Positions 9,914-18,511 of a stretch of 64,000 bases of DNA are shown piece after piece. The notes beneath the pieces are model-generated. The model was not told where the DNA came from. It did not search any database and was given only the letters and a program-made list of their open reading frames with translations. The position numbers were made by a program, and so were the translations under genes. Position 1 is the stretch's first letter; every line of letters starts with the position of its first letter. The DNA is from Rhodoligotrophos sp. CJ14 (GTDB lineage: Bacteria; Pseudomonadota; Alphaproteobacteria; Rhizobiales; Im1): the NCBI RefSeq assembly GCF_038811545.1, contig NZ_CP133319.1:2571516-2635515 (forward strand), given 5' to 3'.

Positions 9914-10012
9914 ATGGCCGCCGGCCCGACTGGCCGTATAATGTTTGTGGCACTGTTCGAGCGCGAGCTCCTGTGCGGCGCAAGCTGCACTGGAGATGCG
10001 CTTCGGGATTAA
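9914..10012 (+). CDS. Possible small peptide ORF, 32 codons, tail-to-head with the ABC-like gene
   Basis: An ATG at 9914 opens a 32-codon frame ending in TAA at 10010-10012, directly in front of the GTG (10013) and ATG (10016) of the next gene. The peptide is hydrophobic in its middle and holds a CGASC motif near the C-terminus. Its Shine-Dalgarno is weak (GGAG at an excessive distance). A TATAAT string at 9937-9942 inside it could instead be part of a promoter. It may be a leader ORF for translational coupling, a radical SAM substrate, or chance. Confidence 0.25.
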   Translation: MAAGPTGRIMFVALFERELLCGASCTGDALRD

Positions 10013-10015
10013 GTG

Positions 10016-12739
10016 ATGGAAAGCAATTTATTTTGGTATATTTGGAATCACACCAAGAAACAGCAGATCTGGATCCTGGCGATCATTCTGCTGTCGATGC
10101 CTGTCTATTTCGTTTCGCTCGACCTTCCCAAGCAGATCGTCAATGGCCCGATCACGGGCGAGGGCTTTGAAGCCGCAAACGCGACAGCCCGGTTTCTGAG
10201 GCTCGCCTTTGGCCTGCCGCAGTTTCTCGGTGGCGGCGAAGTTGAGCTCTTTTCCGGCTTCGAGCTCAACAGGATGGGCATGCTCATTGCCCTCTCGCTG
10301 ACCTTCCTCGCGCTGGTCTGCATCAACGGCGCGTTCAAATTCTACATCAACACATATAAAGGCCGCCTCGGCGAGCGGATGTTGCGTCGGCTCCGCTATG
10401 ACCTCGTCGACCGGGTGATGCGCTTCCCCCTCAGCCATTTCCGCCGGATCAAGGCGCCGGAAGTGGCCACTATGATCAAGGACGAGGTGGAGCCGATGGG
10501 AGGCTTCATCGGCGATGCATTCGTCCAGCCGGTCTTTCTCGGTGGGCAGGCCTTGACCGCGCTTGCCTTCATCCTGGCGCAGAATTTCTGGCTTGGCATG
10601 ATCGCCTTTGCTGTTGTGGCAGTACAGGCTTACATCATCCCACGCCTGAGGCGCCGGCTGCTGGTTCTGTCCAAGCAGCGCCAGATCACTGCTCGGGCTT
10701 TGGCCGGCCGCGTCGGCGAAATTGTGGAGGGGGTCGCCGACGTTCACCTCAATGACGCGTCGAACCGCGAGCGGGCAGACATCTCCAACCGGCTCGGTGA
10801 AATCTTCTTCATCCGCTACGAGCTCTATCAGAGGAAGTTTGCGGTCAAATGGCTGAATAACTTTCTCGCGCAGCTCACACCCTTCATGTTCTACCTGATC
10901 GGTGGCTATTTCGCCTTGCGCGGCTCATTGGATATTGGCCAGCTGGTTGCGGTGATCGGCGCGTATAAGGATCTCCCGACACCCATCAAGGAACTGATCG
11001 ACTGGGATCAGCAGCGCCTTGATGTACAGGTGAAGTACAATCAGGTGATCGAGCAGTTCTGTCCGGACAATATGCTCGATCCCAAGCTGCAGCTCCCGCC
11101 CGAGGGGCCCATTCCCCATATCGAGACCGCTCTGGCCTTGGCGAGTGTGAGCGTCATCGACGAGACCGGCGCGCGGTTGCTCGAGTCCACCTCCCTCACC
11201 CTCCAGCCGCAGGAGCGCGTCGCTGCCATCGGGCCGATCAATAGCGGCGCCGAAACCGTGGCAGAGGTGTTTGCCCGGTTGACGCCGCCGACCAGCGGTC
11301 GGGCGACGATCGATGGCAAGCCGCTCGAGGAGCTGCCTGAGGCCTTCACGGGGCGTCGCATCGGTTACGTGGGTCCCGATGCTTATTTCCCCCATGCGTC
11401 TATCCGGGAAGTCCTCCTTTACGGCATATGCCATGTGCCGCTCCGCGGACAGCCCAAGACGGCAGAGACGAGGGTCCCGCCGGATATACTTGCGGCCGAG
11501 GCCCTTGCCTCCGGCAACACCACCATGGATGTGAATGCCGACTGGGTCGATTACGAGAGTGCCGGTCTCACCGGGCCGGAGGCGCTCACGCCCCGGTTCA
11601 TGGAAGTGCTGATGATGGTCGATCTGCACGCGGACATGTTCGATCTGGGCCTGCGGTCGACCATCGATCCCCAAACCTCGCCGGAGATCATGAGCCAGGC
11701 ACTGGAGGCACGCTCCCATCTGCGCCGCATGCTGTCGGAGCCTCCTCTGAACCAGCTGGTCGAGATATTCGATCCCGACCGCTATAACTTTCAGGCGACC
11801 GTTGCCGAGAACCTGCTGTTCGGTACGGCCCTCGACGATACCTTCGCGATCCGAAATCTGCCGACCAACGCCTATATGCACGAGGTCCTGCAGGACCAGG
11901 CGCTTGAGGACAATCTCGTCGAGATGGGCCGCGAGATCGCCGAAACAGTCACCGATCTGTTTGCAGGGCTGGCCCCTGATCATCCCTTCTTCGAGCAGCT
12001 CAGCCTGATGACTGCCGAGGAAATTCCAGAATATAAGGCGATCTTGGCCCGGCTCAGTTCCGGCGGCGCCACGGCCAGAGATGACCGGGCGATGCTGCTC
12101 AAGCTCGCGCTGGGCTATATCGAGCCGCGCCATCGCTTGGGCCTGCTTGATGATGCTCTCGCGAGGCGCCTGGTGGAGGCGCGCAAAGCCTTCCGTGCGG
12201 GCTTGCCGAGCGATCTCGCCGGGTCTGTCGCGTTCTATGAGCCTGACAAATACAACATCGCCTCGAACCTGCTCGACAATGTGCTGTTCGGTCGTATCGC
12301 ATACGGCATAGCCGATGGGCCACGCCGTGTGCGCGAGGCCATGCGCCGGGTCTTCGATCAACTGGGCATGGAGCATGCCATCATCGAGGCCGGGCTCAAC
12401 TTCAACGTGGGCTCGGGCGGCAAGCGGCTTTCTGCCTCGCAACGGCAGAAACTGGCACTTGCCCGTGTTCTGATGAAGCGTGTCGATTTCCTGATCGTGA
12501 ACCGCGCATTGTCAGCCTTGGATAGCCGCAACTATGCGGAAATCGTTCAGCGGGTCCTCGCCGCGGCGAAGGAAGACGGCGACAGAGGATTCGGGCTGTT
12601 CTGGGTATTGAACACGCCCGATCTCGCCCAGCTATTCGATCGTACACTTACTTTCGATCAGGGCCGGCTGGTCGCCGATAGTCTCGCTGATCGTGGCTCT
12701 GATCGCGATAGTCCTCGGCAAAGGGTCGCCGCATCATGA
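10016..12739 (+). CDS. ABC-exporter-like protein with degenerate ATPase domain and large insertion
   Basis: This 907-residue protein has an N-terminal ABC-exporter membrane domain (hydrophobic segments near residues 20-38, 88-106, 165-208 and 283-300) and then one nucleotide-binding domain lacking its catalytic residues. Walker A reads GPINSGAET (406-414, no Lys). Walker B reads FLIVNR (825-830, Asp-Glu replaced by Asn-Arg). The Q-loop Gln and H-loop His are also absent (YVGPDA; NTPD). The signature LSASQRQ (805-811) and D-loop SALD remain. About 320 residues are inserted between Q-loop and signature and contain two Q-loop-like repeats. ATG 10016 follows a GTG at 10013. It probably works as a membrane scaffold, channel or sensor rather than an ATP-driven pump. 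Confidence 0.85.
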   Translation: MESNLFWYIWNHTKKQQIWILAIILLSMPVYFVSLDLPKQIVNGPITGEGFEAANATARFLRLAFGLPQFLGGGEVELFSGFELNRMGMLIALSLTFLALVCINGAFKFYINTYKGRLGERMLRRLRYDLVDRVMRFPLSHFRRIKAPEVATMIKDEVEPMGGFIGDAFVQPVFLGGQALTALAFILAQNFWLGMIAFAVVAVQAYIIPRLRRRLLVLSKQRQITARALAGRVGEIVEGVADVHLNDASNRERADISNRLGEIFFIRYELYQRKFAVKWLNNFLAQLTPFMFYLIGGYFALRGSLDIGQLVAVIGAYKDLPTPIKELIDWDQQRLDVQVKYNQVIEQFCPDNMLDPKLQLPPEGPIPHIETALALASVSVIDETGARLLESTSLTLQPQERVAAIGPINSGAETVAEVFARLTPPTSGRATIDGKPLEELPEAFTGRRIGYVGPDAYFPHASIREVLLYGICHVPLRGQPKTAETRVPPDILAAEALASGNTTMDVNADWVDYESAGLTGPEALTPRFMEVLMMVDLHADMFDLGLRSTIDPQTSPEIMSQALEARSHLRRMLSEPPLNQLVEIFDPDRYNFQATVAENLLFGTALDDTFAIRNLPTNAYMHEVLQDQALEDNLVEMGREIAETVTDLFAGLAPDHPFFEQLSLMTAEEIPEYKAILARLSSGGATARDDRAMLLKLALGYIEPRHRLGLLDDALARRLVEARKAFRAGLPSDLAGSVAFYEPDKYNIASNLLDNVLFGRIAYGIADGPRRVREAMRRVFDQLGMEHAIIEAGLNFNVGSGGKRLSASQRQKLALARVLMKRVDFLIVNRALSALDSRNYAEIVQRVLAAAKEDGDRGFGLFWVLNTPDLAQLFDRTLTFDQGRLVADSLADRGSDRDSPRQRVAAS

Positions 12740-12762
12740 CGTCATCGGAGGAGAAGTACGGC

Positions 12763-13227
12763 ATGACTTCCCTAAAGGATGAGGTGGACGCGCTTCGGCG
12801 CATTCCTCTGTTCGCAAACGTCTCTCCTCAGAAACTCAAGCTTCTGGCCTTCACGTCCGAGCGTATGTCCTTCGAGCCCGGCCAGGAGCTTTTTCATCAG
12901 GGCGATATCGGTGATGCGGCCTATGTCATCATCGCCGGATCCGCTGAGATTCTCGTAGATACACCCGATGGCCAGCTCGCCGTCGCCGAGGTCAGCGAAA
13001 ACGACTTCATCGGCGAGATTGCCATCCTGTGCGAGGTGCCGCGGACCGCAACCGTGCGTGCCGTCAATCGCCTCGAAACGCTCAAGATCATGAAGGAGCA
13101 CTTTCTCCGCATGGTCGCTGAATTTCCGGAAATGGCCGTCGAGATCATGCGTGAGCTGGCCAATCGTCTTCATCGAACAACCATGGAGTTGACCGAAGCG
13201 CGCCAACATCGGCGCAACGGTACTTGA
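12763..13227 (+). CDS. Cyclic-nucleotide-binding-domain protein (Crp-like effector domain only)
   Basis: This protein of about 154 residues is a single cNMP-binding beta-barrel: FANVSPQKLKLLAFTSERMS helix, FEPGQELFHQGD, AYVIIAGSAEIL, then the phosphate-binding cassette FIGEIAILCEVPRTATVRAV. No DNA-binding helix-turn-helix follows, so it is probably a protein-level regulator. A strong GGAGGAG lies 9 bases before ATG 12763. An in-frame ATG at 12736 overlaps the ABC-like gene's TGA and would add 9 residues. The tight coupling suggests it gates or anchors the ATPase-dead membrane protein. Confidence 0.85.
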   Translation: MTSLKDEVDALRRIPLFANVSPQKLKLLAFTSERMSFEPGQELFHQGDIGDAAYVIIAGSAEILVDTPDGQLAVAEVSENDFIGEIAILCEVPRTATVRAVNRLETLKIMKEHFLRMVAEFPEMAVEIMRELANRLHRTTMELTEARQHRRNGT

Positions 13228-13299
13228 TAAGCTTCGCCCTGGGGAGGGTGGGAAGCAGTAGTAAGATCGCCTTTATGGCGTGGCGTACAGGAGTAATCT

Positions 13300-14070
13300 A
13301 TGCGAATGCTGGCGGGGGTGTTTGCACTATTTATTCTCATCGGCGCTGATGGGCGCGGATTTGCCCAGCAATCAGATCTGGTCATAGGAACCGAAGGGTC
13401 ATACCCACCCTTCAACTTCACTGATGCGAGCGGGAATCTCCAGGGCTTCGATATCGACATCGCCAAAGCGCTCTGCGTGAAGCTGCAGGCAAATTGCCGG
13501 TTCGTTGCGCAGGACTGGGAAGGCCTCATTCCAGCACTTCTTTCGAAGAAGATCGATGCCATCGTCGCATCAATGTCGATCACGGAAGAGCGGATGAAGG
13601 TCGTCGCCTTCACCCAGCGCTATTACCGAACGCCCGCACGCTTCGTTGCGCCGAAATCCTCCCATATCACCGATACGTCACCCGACGGCCTCGCCGGCAA
13701 AAGTCTTGGCGCCCAGTCCTCCACGATCCATGCCAAATATCTGGAGGAACACTACCAGGAATCGACCATCAAGCTCTATGGATCCCATGATACGGCGATG
13801 CTGGATCTTGCAGCCGGCCGCATTGATGCTGTGCTCGTTCAGTCCACAGCCGTCTATGACTGGCTGAACAAGACACCGGAGGGCGCCTGCTGCGAGTTCG
13901 TTGGCGAGCCCCTGAGTGATCCGGCCTATTTTGGCTTGGGCGCCGGCATCGCCGTTCGCAAGGAAGACGAGGCGCTTCGCGAGCAATTGAATCAGGCAAT
14001 CGACGCGATCCGGGCTGACGGCACCTATCAGCAGATCAATGCAAAATACTTTCCCTTCTCGATCTATTGA
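13300..14070 (+). CDS. Amino-acid ABC transporter substrate-binding protein (family 3), orphan
   Basis: This 256-residue periplasmic protein has an N-terminal signal peptide (hydrophobic run, cleavage near residue 22 before QQ) and the family 3 fold of His/Arg/Lys/Orn-binding proteins: VIGTEGSYPPFNFTDASG, GFDIDIAKALC, MSITEERMKVVAFT. AGGAG lies 6 bases before the ATG, and a small CGCC/GGCG hairpin sits just upstream. No permease or ATPase gene adjoins it, so it must use distant partners or act as a sensor ligand carrier. It is convergent with the patatin gene. Confidence 0.88.
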   Translation: MRMLAGVFALFILIGADGRGFAQQSDLVIGTEGSYPPFNFTDASGNLQGFDIDIAKALCVKLQANCRFVAQDWEGLIPALLSKKIDAIVASMSITEERMKVVAFTQRYYRTPARFVAPKSSHITDTSPDGLAGKSLGAQSSTIHAKYLEEHYQESTIKLYGSHDTAMLDLAAGRIDAVLVQSTAVYDWLNKTPEGACCEFVGEPLSDPAYFGLGAGIAVRKEDEALREQLNQAIDAIRADGTYQQINAKYFPFSIY

Positions 14071-14141
14071 TCGGAAAGACCGAAGATCGGTCACCCGCGC
14101 GCAACGGCAATCGAAACCGCGCGGTGGCACTTGCCTGCCCG

Positions 14142-15344
14142 TCACCGCAGCCCGGCCGAGCTAAATCCCAATGCCGGTGGCATCCGCAGCCATTGGAGAT
14201 TGCTGTTACCCATCGCATAGCCGCGGCTGTAAAGCGCCTGCATATAGTGCACATCGAAATCGTCGGTGGAGGTTGCAGCAAAATCGTCTGGAACTGCCAC
14301 CATCCGGAACTCGAGCCGATTGGCCTCGGAGAGGGCAAAGAGCCGGAACAGGTCGCCGGTTCCATGAGCCTTGGTGAGCGTTGAGATCGACCGCTCGATA
14401 ATGGGCAGCAGGCTGAGCTTCGTCGCCGACCATTCCGGCCCGAGCTTACCGTTGTGAATGACGTAGAGGCGACGGGGAATGTGCCGTTTCGTGCTGCTCG
14501 CCTTCATGAACAAGGCGGGAAATACGAAGACATCTTCCGTCACCGAGCCGTCCACATGCATCTCGTCATAGAGCACGCCATCAACGGTCACCTCGATCTC
14601 CACGGGTGGAAAAATGCCCGGGATGGAAGCCGATGCCAGCAGGACTGATCTGAACAGGTCCAGCCGGTCTGGTGCGCCACTGCTCGCAATAGCCCCCATG
14701 TCCCAGATCACCGGTCTCTGCGCATCGAGATTTGTTGTCGCCACGAAAAACCGGCGCCCGCGCATATGCTCAGCCGCAACCTCGTCCAGATAATCCTCGT
14801 CAATTGCCTGCACGATCAGATTGGCAAGGGGGGTATCATCGGCGAGCGACGTCCCACCGAGCAGCGCGCTGAGCAGACCGCGCCGCCGCATGATGTGGCT
14901 TCCGCCATACTGCGTATAGAGCGCCGTCAGCTCCGCATCGCGGGAGGGCCCGAGAAATGCCATCGCGCCGATCAAAGCGCCTGTGCTCACTCCCGTGACC
15001 ACCTCGAACTCGGGCCGTGTGCCGCGTGCGCTCCAGCCCGCGAGCAAACCGGCACCGAATGCGCCATTCTCACCGCCGCCGGAGATGGCGAGGAAATCGA
15101 GCTGCCGCGGCTGCCGTCCCGTTCGGCGATATTCCGCCGCTCTATGCGCCGCTTGCAATGTGAGTGCTGCATCCGACGGATCGGGGATCGCATCTCCCCA
15201 GAACCGAATGTGTTCATAGCCCACCGGCTCGGCAACATCCACCTGAGCCATCGGAACCGGATCACGCGCATGGAACGATGCGCAGGACGCCAGGCCCACC
15301 GACAAGAGTACGGCGGCCCCAGCTTTAAGCAAGCTGGATCTCAT
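14142..15344 (-). CDS. Patatin-like phospholipase, predicted lipoprotein
   Basis: The 400-residue protein begins with a lipoprotein signal peptide ending in a lipobox (VGLASC, Cys 21). The patatin catalytic set follows: the oxyanion loop SGGGENGAFGAG, nucleophile elbow GVSTG (Ser in GxSxG) and the Asp of HVDGSVTED. It should be a Ser-Asp dyad lipid acyl hydrolase anchored to a membrane on the periplasmic side. It is monocistronic, convergent with the binding-protein gene and divergent from the gamma-glutamyltransferase gene. The substrate is unknown. Confidence 0.88.
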   Translation of the reverse strand: MRSSLLKAGAAVLLSVGLASCASFHARDPVPMAQVDVAEPVGYEHIRFWGDAIPDPSDAALTLQAAHRAAEYRRTGRQPRQLDFLAISGGGENGAFGAGLLAGWSARGTRPEFEVVTGVSTGALIGAMAFLGPSRDAELTALYTQYGGSHIMRRRGLLSALLGGTSLADDTPLANLIVQAIDEDYLDEVAAEHMRGRRFFVATTNLDAQRPVIWDMGAIASSGAPDRLDLFRSVLLASASIPGIFPPVEIEVTVDGVLYDEMHVDGSVTEDVFVFPALFMKASSTKRHIPRRLYVIHNGKLGPEWSATKLSLLPIIERSISTLTKAHGTGDLFRLFALSEANRLEFRMVAVPDDFAATSTDDFDVHYMQALYSRGYAMGNSNLQWLRMPPALGFSSAGLR

Positions 15345-15541
15345 GGTGTGGATAGGACCCTGTGAACTTGTTTCGGGTATCTATCACTTTATACACTTTT
15401 TCGTTGCAAATCTCGCCCTTGCATGTCAATTCCCGCGCTTCGCCGATGGTCGTGCCAGAAAAGCCGCAGGTCTCCTTCGGTCCCTTGCGAGATGCCGTGA
15501 GCCGCTGTAGTCCAGTCTTAAGAGAGGCTGATGCAGGTGGT

Positions 15542-17269
15542 GTGGTGAGGACGGAAGCACAGCGGGACGAGCAGAACTGGCGGACAGGCGCGGGCGTAGA
15601 TTTCCTGTGCGAGAAAAGCCCCGCCCAGGGCACGGCTGGTATGGTCGTCACCAATCACGGGCTTGCCTCCGCGGCTGGCGCGGAGATGCTGGCTGCTGGT
15701 GGCAATGCGGTCGATGCCGCCATCGCTGCACTCTTCACCCTCACCGTGGTCGAGCCGATGATGGTGGGCATATTTGGCGGCGGCATGGCCCATATCCGCA
15801 TGGCGGATGGTCGCCATCTCGTCCTTGATGGCTTGAGCGCCGCTCCCATGGCCGCGAGGCCCGAGATGTATCGGCCAGTGTCCGACCGCATGCCGCATTA
15901 CATGGAGACTGTGGGCCGCGAGAACATGCTGGGCCCGAAATCGGTCGCAACCCCTGGCACCTTGCGCGGCTGGTGCGACGCACTCGTCCGCTTCGGCCGA
16001 CTGTCGCTTGCCGATGTCATGGAGCCCGCTATCCGGCATGCCCGGCGCGGCTTCACGGTGACCCCATACCTCGCCAATTGCATTAAGGAAGCTGCGGCGG
16101 ATCTTGCTCTCGATGCCGAGATTGCGCGGCTATACGTGCCAGATGGCTCGCCGGTCCCCCCAGGCCACCGTCTGGTGATGACGGACTATGCCGAAACACT
16201 GTCGGTGATTGCCGAGGAAGGCCCCGAGGTCTTCTACGGCGGCAGCCTTGGCCGCATCATCACCGATTACATGGCACGCACTGGAGGTCTGGTCAGCGCG
16301 GCCGATCTCGAAGCGGTGAAGACGATCGAGCGCACGCCCGTATATGGCACCTATCGCGGCTATGACGTCTATGGGCCACCCCCGCCCTCTGCCGGCGGCG
16401 TCCACGTGCTCCAGATGCTGAATATTCTCGAGGGTTATGATCTGGCCGGGCTCGGCTTTGGCTCCGTTGAAACCATGCACCTGCTCGGTGAGGTCCTCAA
16501 GATCGCCTTTGCTGATCGGGCGGCCGCCACGGCTGATCCGGCCTTTGTCGATGTTCCGGTTGCGCAGCTGATTGCCAAAGCTTATGCGGACGACCGTCGC
16601 GCCAAGATCGATGCGATGGCGACCCGTAATTGGGGGCCCGGTGTCATCTCAGCGGAATCCGCCAACACCACCCATGTTACCGTGGCCGATGCCGATGGCA
16701 ACATCGTCGCCAGCACCCAGACCATCAACAGCCTGTTCGGCGCCCGTTTCATGATCCCAGGCACCGGGATCATCCCCAACAATTATATGTCCCTCTTCGA
16801 CCCGCACCCTGGACACGCCCTGTCCATTGCGCCGGGCAAGCGGGTCACCACCTCAATGGCGCCAACGGTTGTGCTGCGCGAGGGCAAGCCGGCCTTTGCC
16901 TTGGGTTTGCCGGGTGGGTTGCGTATCTTCGGCTCCGCGATGCAGGCGATCGTCAATCTGATCGACCACCGCATGACACTGCAGGAAGCGGTCGAGGCAC
17001 CACGCCTGTGGACGCAAGGTCAGGAGCTGGAGGTTGAAGAAGCCTTTCCGACACCGGCCCGTGAGGCACTCGCAGCCCGCGGCTGGACCGTGCTTCCCGT
17101 TCCGCATGTGGGCGGCGGCATGACCGCCATTGCATTCAACCCGAATGGCAGCACCACCGGTGCCGCCTGCTGGCGCGCAGATGGTGTAGCGATCGGCATG
17201 GGCGGCGGCAATGCGCGTGCAGGCACCCGCTTCTGGCCCGATGCACCGCCCGCCGCTGAGACACGCTAG
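15542..17269 (+). CDS. Gamma-glutamyltransferase family protein
   Basis: An N-terminal nucleophile hydrolase of about 575 residues. It has the large-subunit start AGMVVTNHGLASAAGAEML and GGNAVDAAIAALF. The autoprocessing site with catalytic Thr is in ANTTHVTVADADGNIVAS, followed by the small-subunit lid region and a Gly-rich GLPGGLRIFGS. Such enzymes cleave gamma-glutamyl bonds, for example of glutathione. The start is uncertain: GTG 15542 is used here, GTG 15362 would add 60 residues, and neither gives a clear signal peptide. It is convergent, 6 bases apart, with the carbamoylase-like gene. Confidence 0.85.
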   Translation: MVRTEAQRDEQNWRTGAGVDFLCEKSPAQGTAGMVVTNHGLASAAGAEMLAAGGNAVDAAIAALFTLTVVEPMMVGIFGGGMAHIRMADGRHLVLDGLSAAPMAARPEMYRPVSDRMPHYMETVGRENMLGPKSVATPGTLRGWCDALVRFGRLSLADVMEPAIRHARRGFTVTPYLANCIKEAAADLALDAEIARLYVPDGSPVPPGHRLVMTDYAETLSVIAEEGPEVFYGGSLGRIITDYMARTGGLVSAADLEAVKTIERTPVYGTYRGYDVYGPPPPSAGGVHVLQMLNILEGYDLAGLGFGSVETMHLLGEVLKIAFADRAAATADPAFVDVPVAQLIAKAYADDRRAKIDAMATRNWGPGVISAESANTTHVTVADADGNIVASTQTINSLFGARFMIPGTGIIPNNYMSLFDPHPGHALSIAPGKRVTTSMAPTVVLREGKPAFALGLPGGLRIFGSAMQAIVNLIDHRMTLQEAVEAPRLWTQGQELEVEEAFPTPAREALAARGWTVLPVPHVGGGMTAIAFNPNGSTTGAACWRADGVAIGMGGGNARAGTRFWPDAPPAAETR

Positions 17270-17275
17270 CCTATT

Positions 17276-18505
17276 CTAGCTCGCCAGCCTCAGCGCCATG
17301 TTCAGAAGCACGTCCGCTCCGGCCGCACACTGGGCTGGAGTACTGTATTCCGTCTCATTGTGAGAGATGCCGGTCTCGCTCGGCACGAAGATGAGCGCGG
17401 TCGGGCAGAGCCTCATCATCGGAACCGCATCGTGGCTGGCCACGGTCAGGATGTCCCGATGGGTCAAGCCCAGCTGATCGGCGGTCTCTCTCACGAGACC
17501 GGTCATCCTCGCGTCCATCTCCACCGGGCCGAACTCAAAATATTGCTCGAGCGTTATGGTGACGCCCCGCTCTTGCTCGACCTTGCGGCACGCCGCCCGC
17601 AGCTCGGCTTCCATCTGCACCGCCTCTTCCGGGTCGCGATGGCGCACATCGCAGCTTAGCCGCACCTCCGCCGGAATTACCCCGCGCACATTGGGATAGA
17701 TCTCGATATGCGGTGCATTCGATCGCCCATCCCGCCCGCGCGACCGGCCGATCCGATCGATTTCCAGCGTGAGCGCCGCCGCTCCCACCATGGCATCGCT
17801 GCGCTGTTCCATCAGGGTCGGGCCCACATGCGCGGCCTGTCCCTTCACCGTTGCCACGAAATAGAGCGCCTTGAACGAGCCCGTGACAACGCCGATCTGC
17901 TCGCCCCCTTCCTTGAGCAGCGGTCCCTGCTCCACATGAAGCTCGAGGTAAGTGCCAACCTTGCGGCCCCCCACCGGACTGCTTCCGGCATAGCCAATGC
18001 GCTCGAGCGCCTCACCAACGGTCACGCCGGACGGATCTTGCCGCGACAGCGCGAAATCCAACGCAATATCGCCAACAAAGACCGACGAGCCGAGGGTCAT
18101 TGGCGAGAACCGCGCCCCCTCCTCATTGGTCCAGCACACAAGCTCGATCGGCGCGCGCGTTGCAACCTGCTGATCATTCAGCCGCCTGATCATCTCGAGC
18201 CCGGCAATCACGCCCAGAATGCCGTCGAATTTCCCGCCCGTCGGCACAGTGTCGAGATGGCTGCCCACCATAACCGGTGCGGCCTGGGGATCGCTGCCTT
18301 CACGGCGGGCGAAAATATTGCCGAGCCTGTCCACGGTGACGCTGCAGCCGGCCTCCTTGGCCCAACGGCACAGAAGATGCCGTGCCTCTCCATCCTCGGC
18401 CGTGAGTGCAAGCCGCCGTGAGCCGCCAGCAGCAGTCTCACCAATGCGGCCGATCTCCATGAGCGCCGACCACAGGCGGTCGCTATCCACGCGCAAGCTA
18501 TTCAC
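17276..18505 (-). CDS. N-carbamoyl-L-amino-acid hydrolase / allantoate amidohydrolase family (M20)
   Basis: The 409-residue protein matches the hydantoinase/carbamoylase branch of M20 metallopeptidases: VGSHLDTVPTGGKFDGILGV (metal His and Asp), CWTNEEGARFSP (Glu-Glu pair) and ELHVEQGPLL (late metal ligand and dimer contact), with SHDAVPM near the end. It would hydrolyse N-carbamoyl amino acids or ureido compounds to the amino acid, CO2 and ammonia. The start is GTG 18505 with an AGGA-type ribosome site. It is the last gene of the operon starting at 25938, 6 bases after the ArgE/DapE-like gene. Confidence 0.9.
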   Translation of the reverse strand: MNSLRVDSDRLWSALMEIGRIGETAAGGSRRLALTAEDGEARHLLCRWAKEAGCSVTVDRLGNIFARREGSDPQAAPVMVGSHLDTVPTGGKFDGILGVIAGLEMIRRLNDQQVATRAPIELVCWTNEEGARFSPMTLGSSVFVGDIALDFALSRQDPSGVTVGEALERIGYAGSSPVGGRKVGTYLELHVEQGPLLKEGGEQIGVVTGSFKALYFVATVKGQAAHVGPTLMEQRSDAMVGAAALTLEIDRIGRSRGRDGRSNAPHIEIYPNVRGVIPAEVRLSCDVRHRDPEEAVQMEAELRAACRKVEQERGVTITLEQYFEFGPVEMDARMTGLVRETADQLGLTHRDILTVASHDAVPMMRLCPTALIFVPSETGISHNETEYSTPAQCAAGADVLLNMALRLAS

Positions 18506-18511
18506 TTGGCT

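Noticed and set aside
10925-12442. Long open frame of about 505 codons antisense to the ABC-like gene
   Set aside because: Long antisense frames are common in GC-rich coding DNA. The translation is rich in Arg, His and Gln with no domain, and the sense strand has clear ABC homology.
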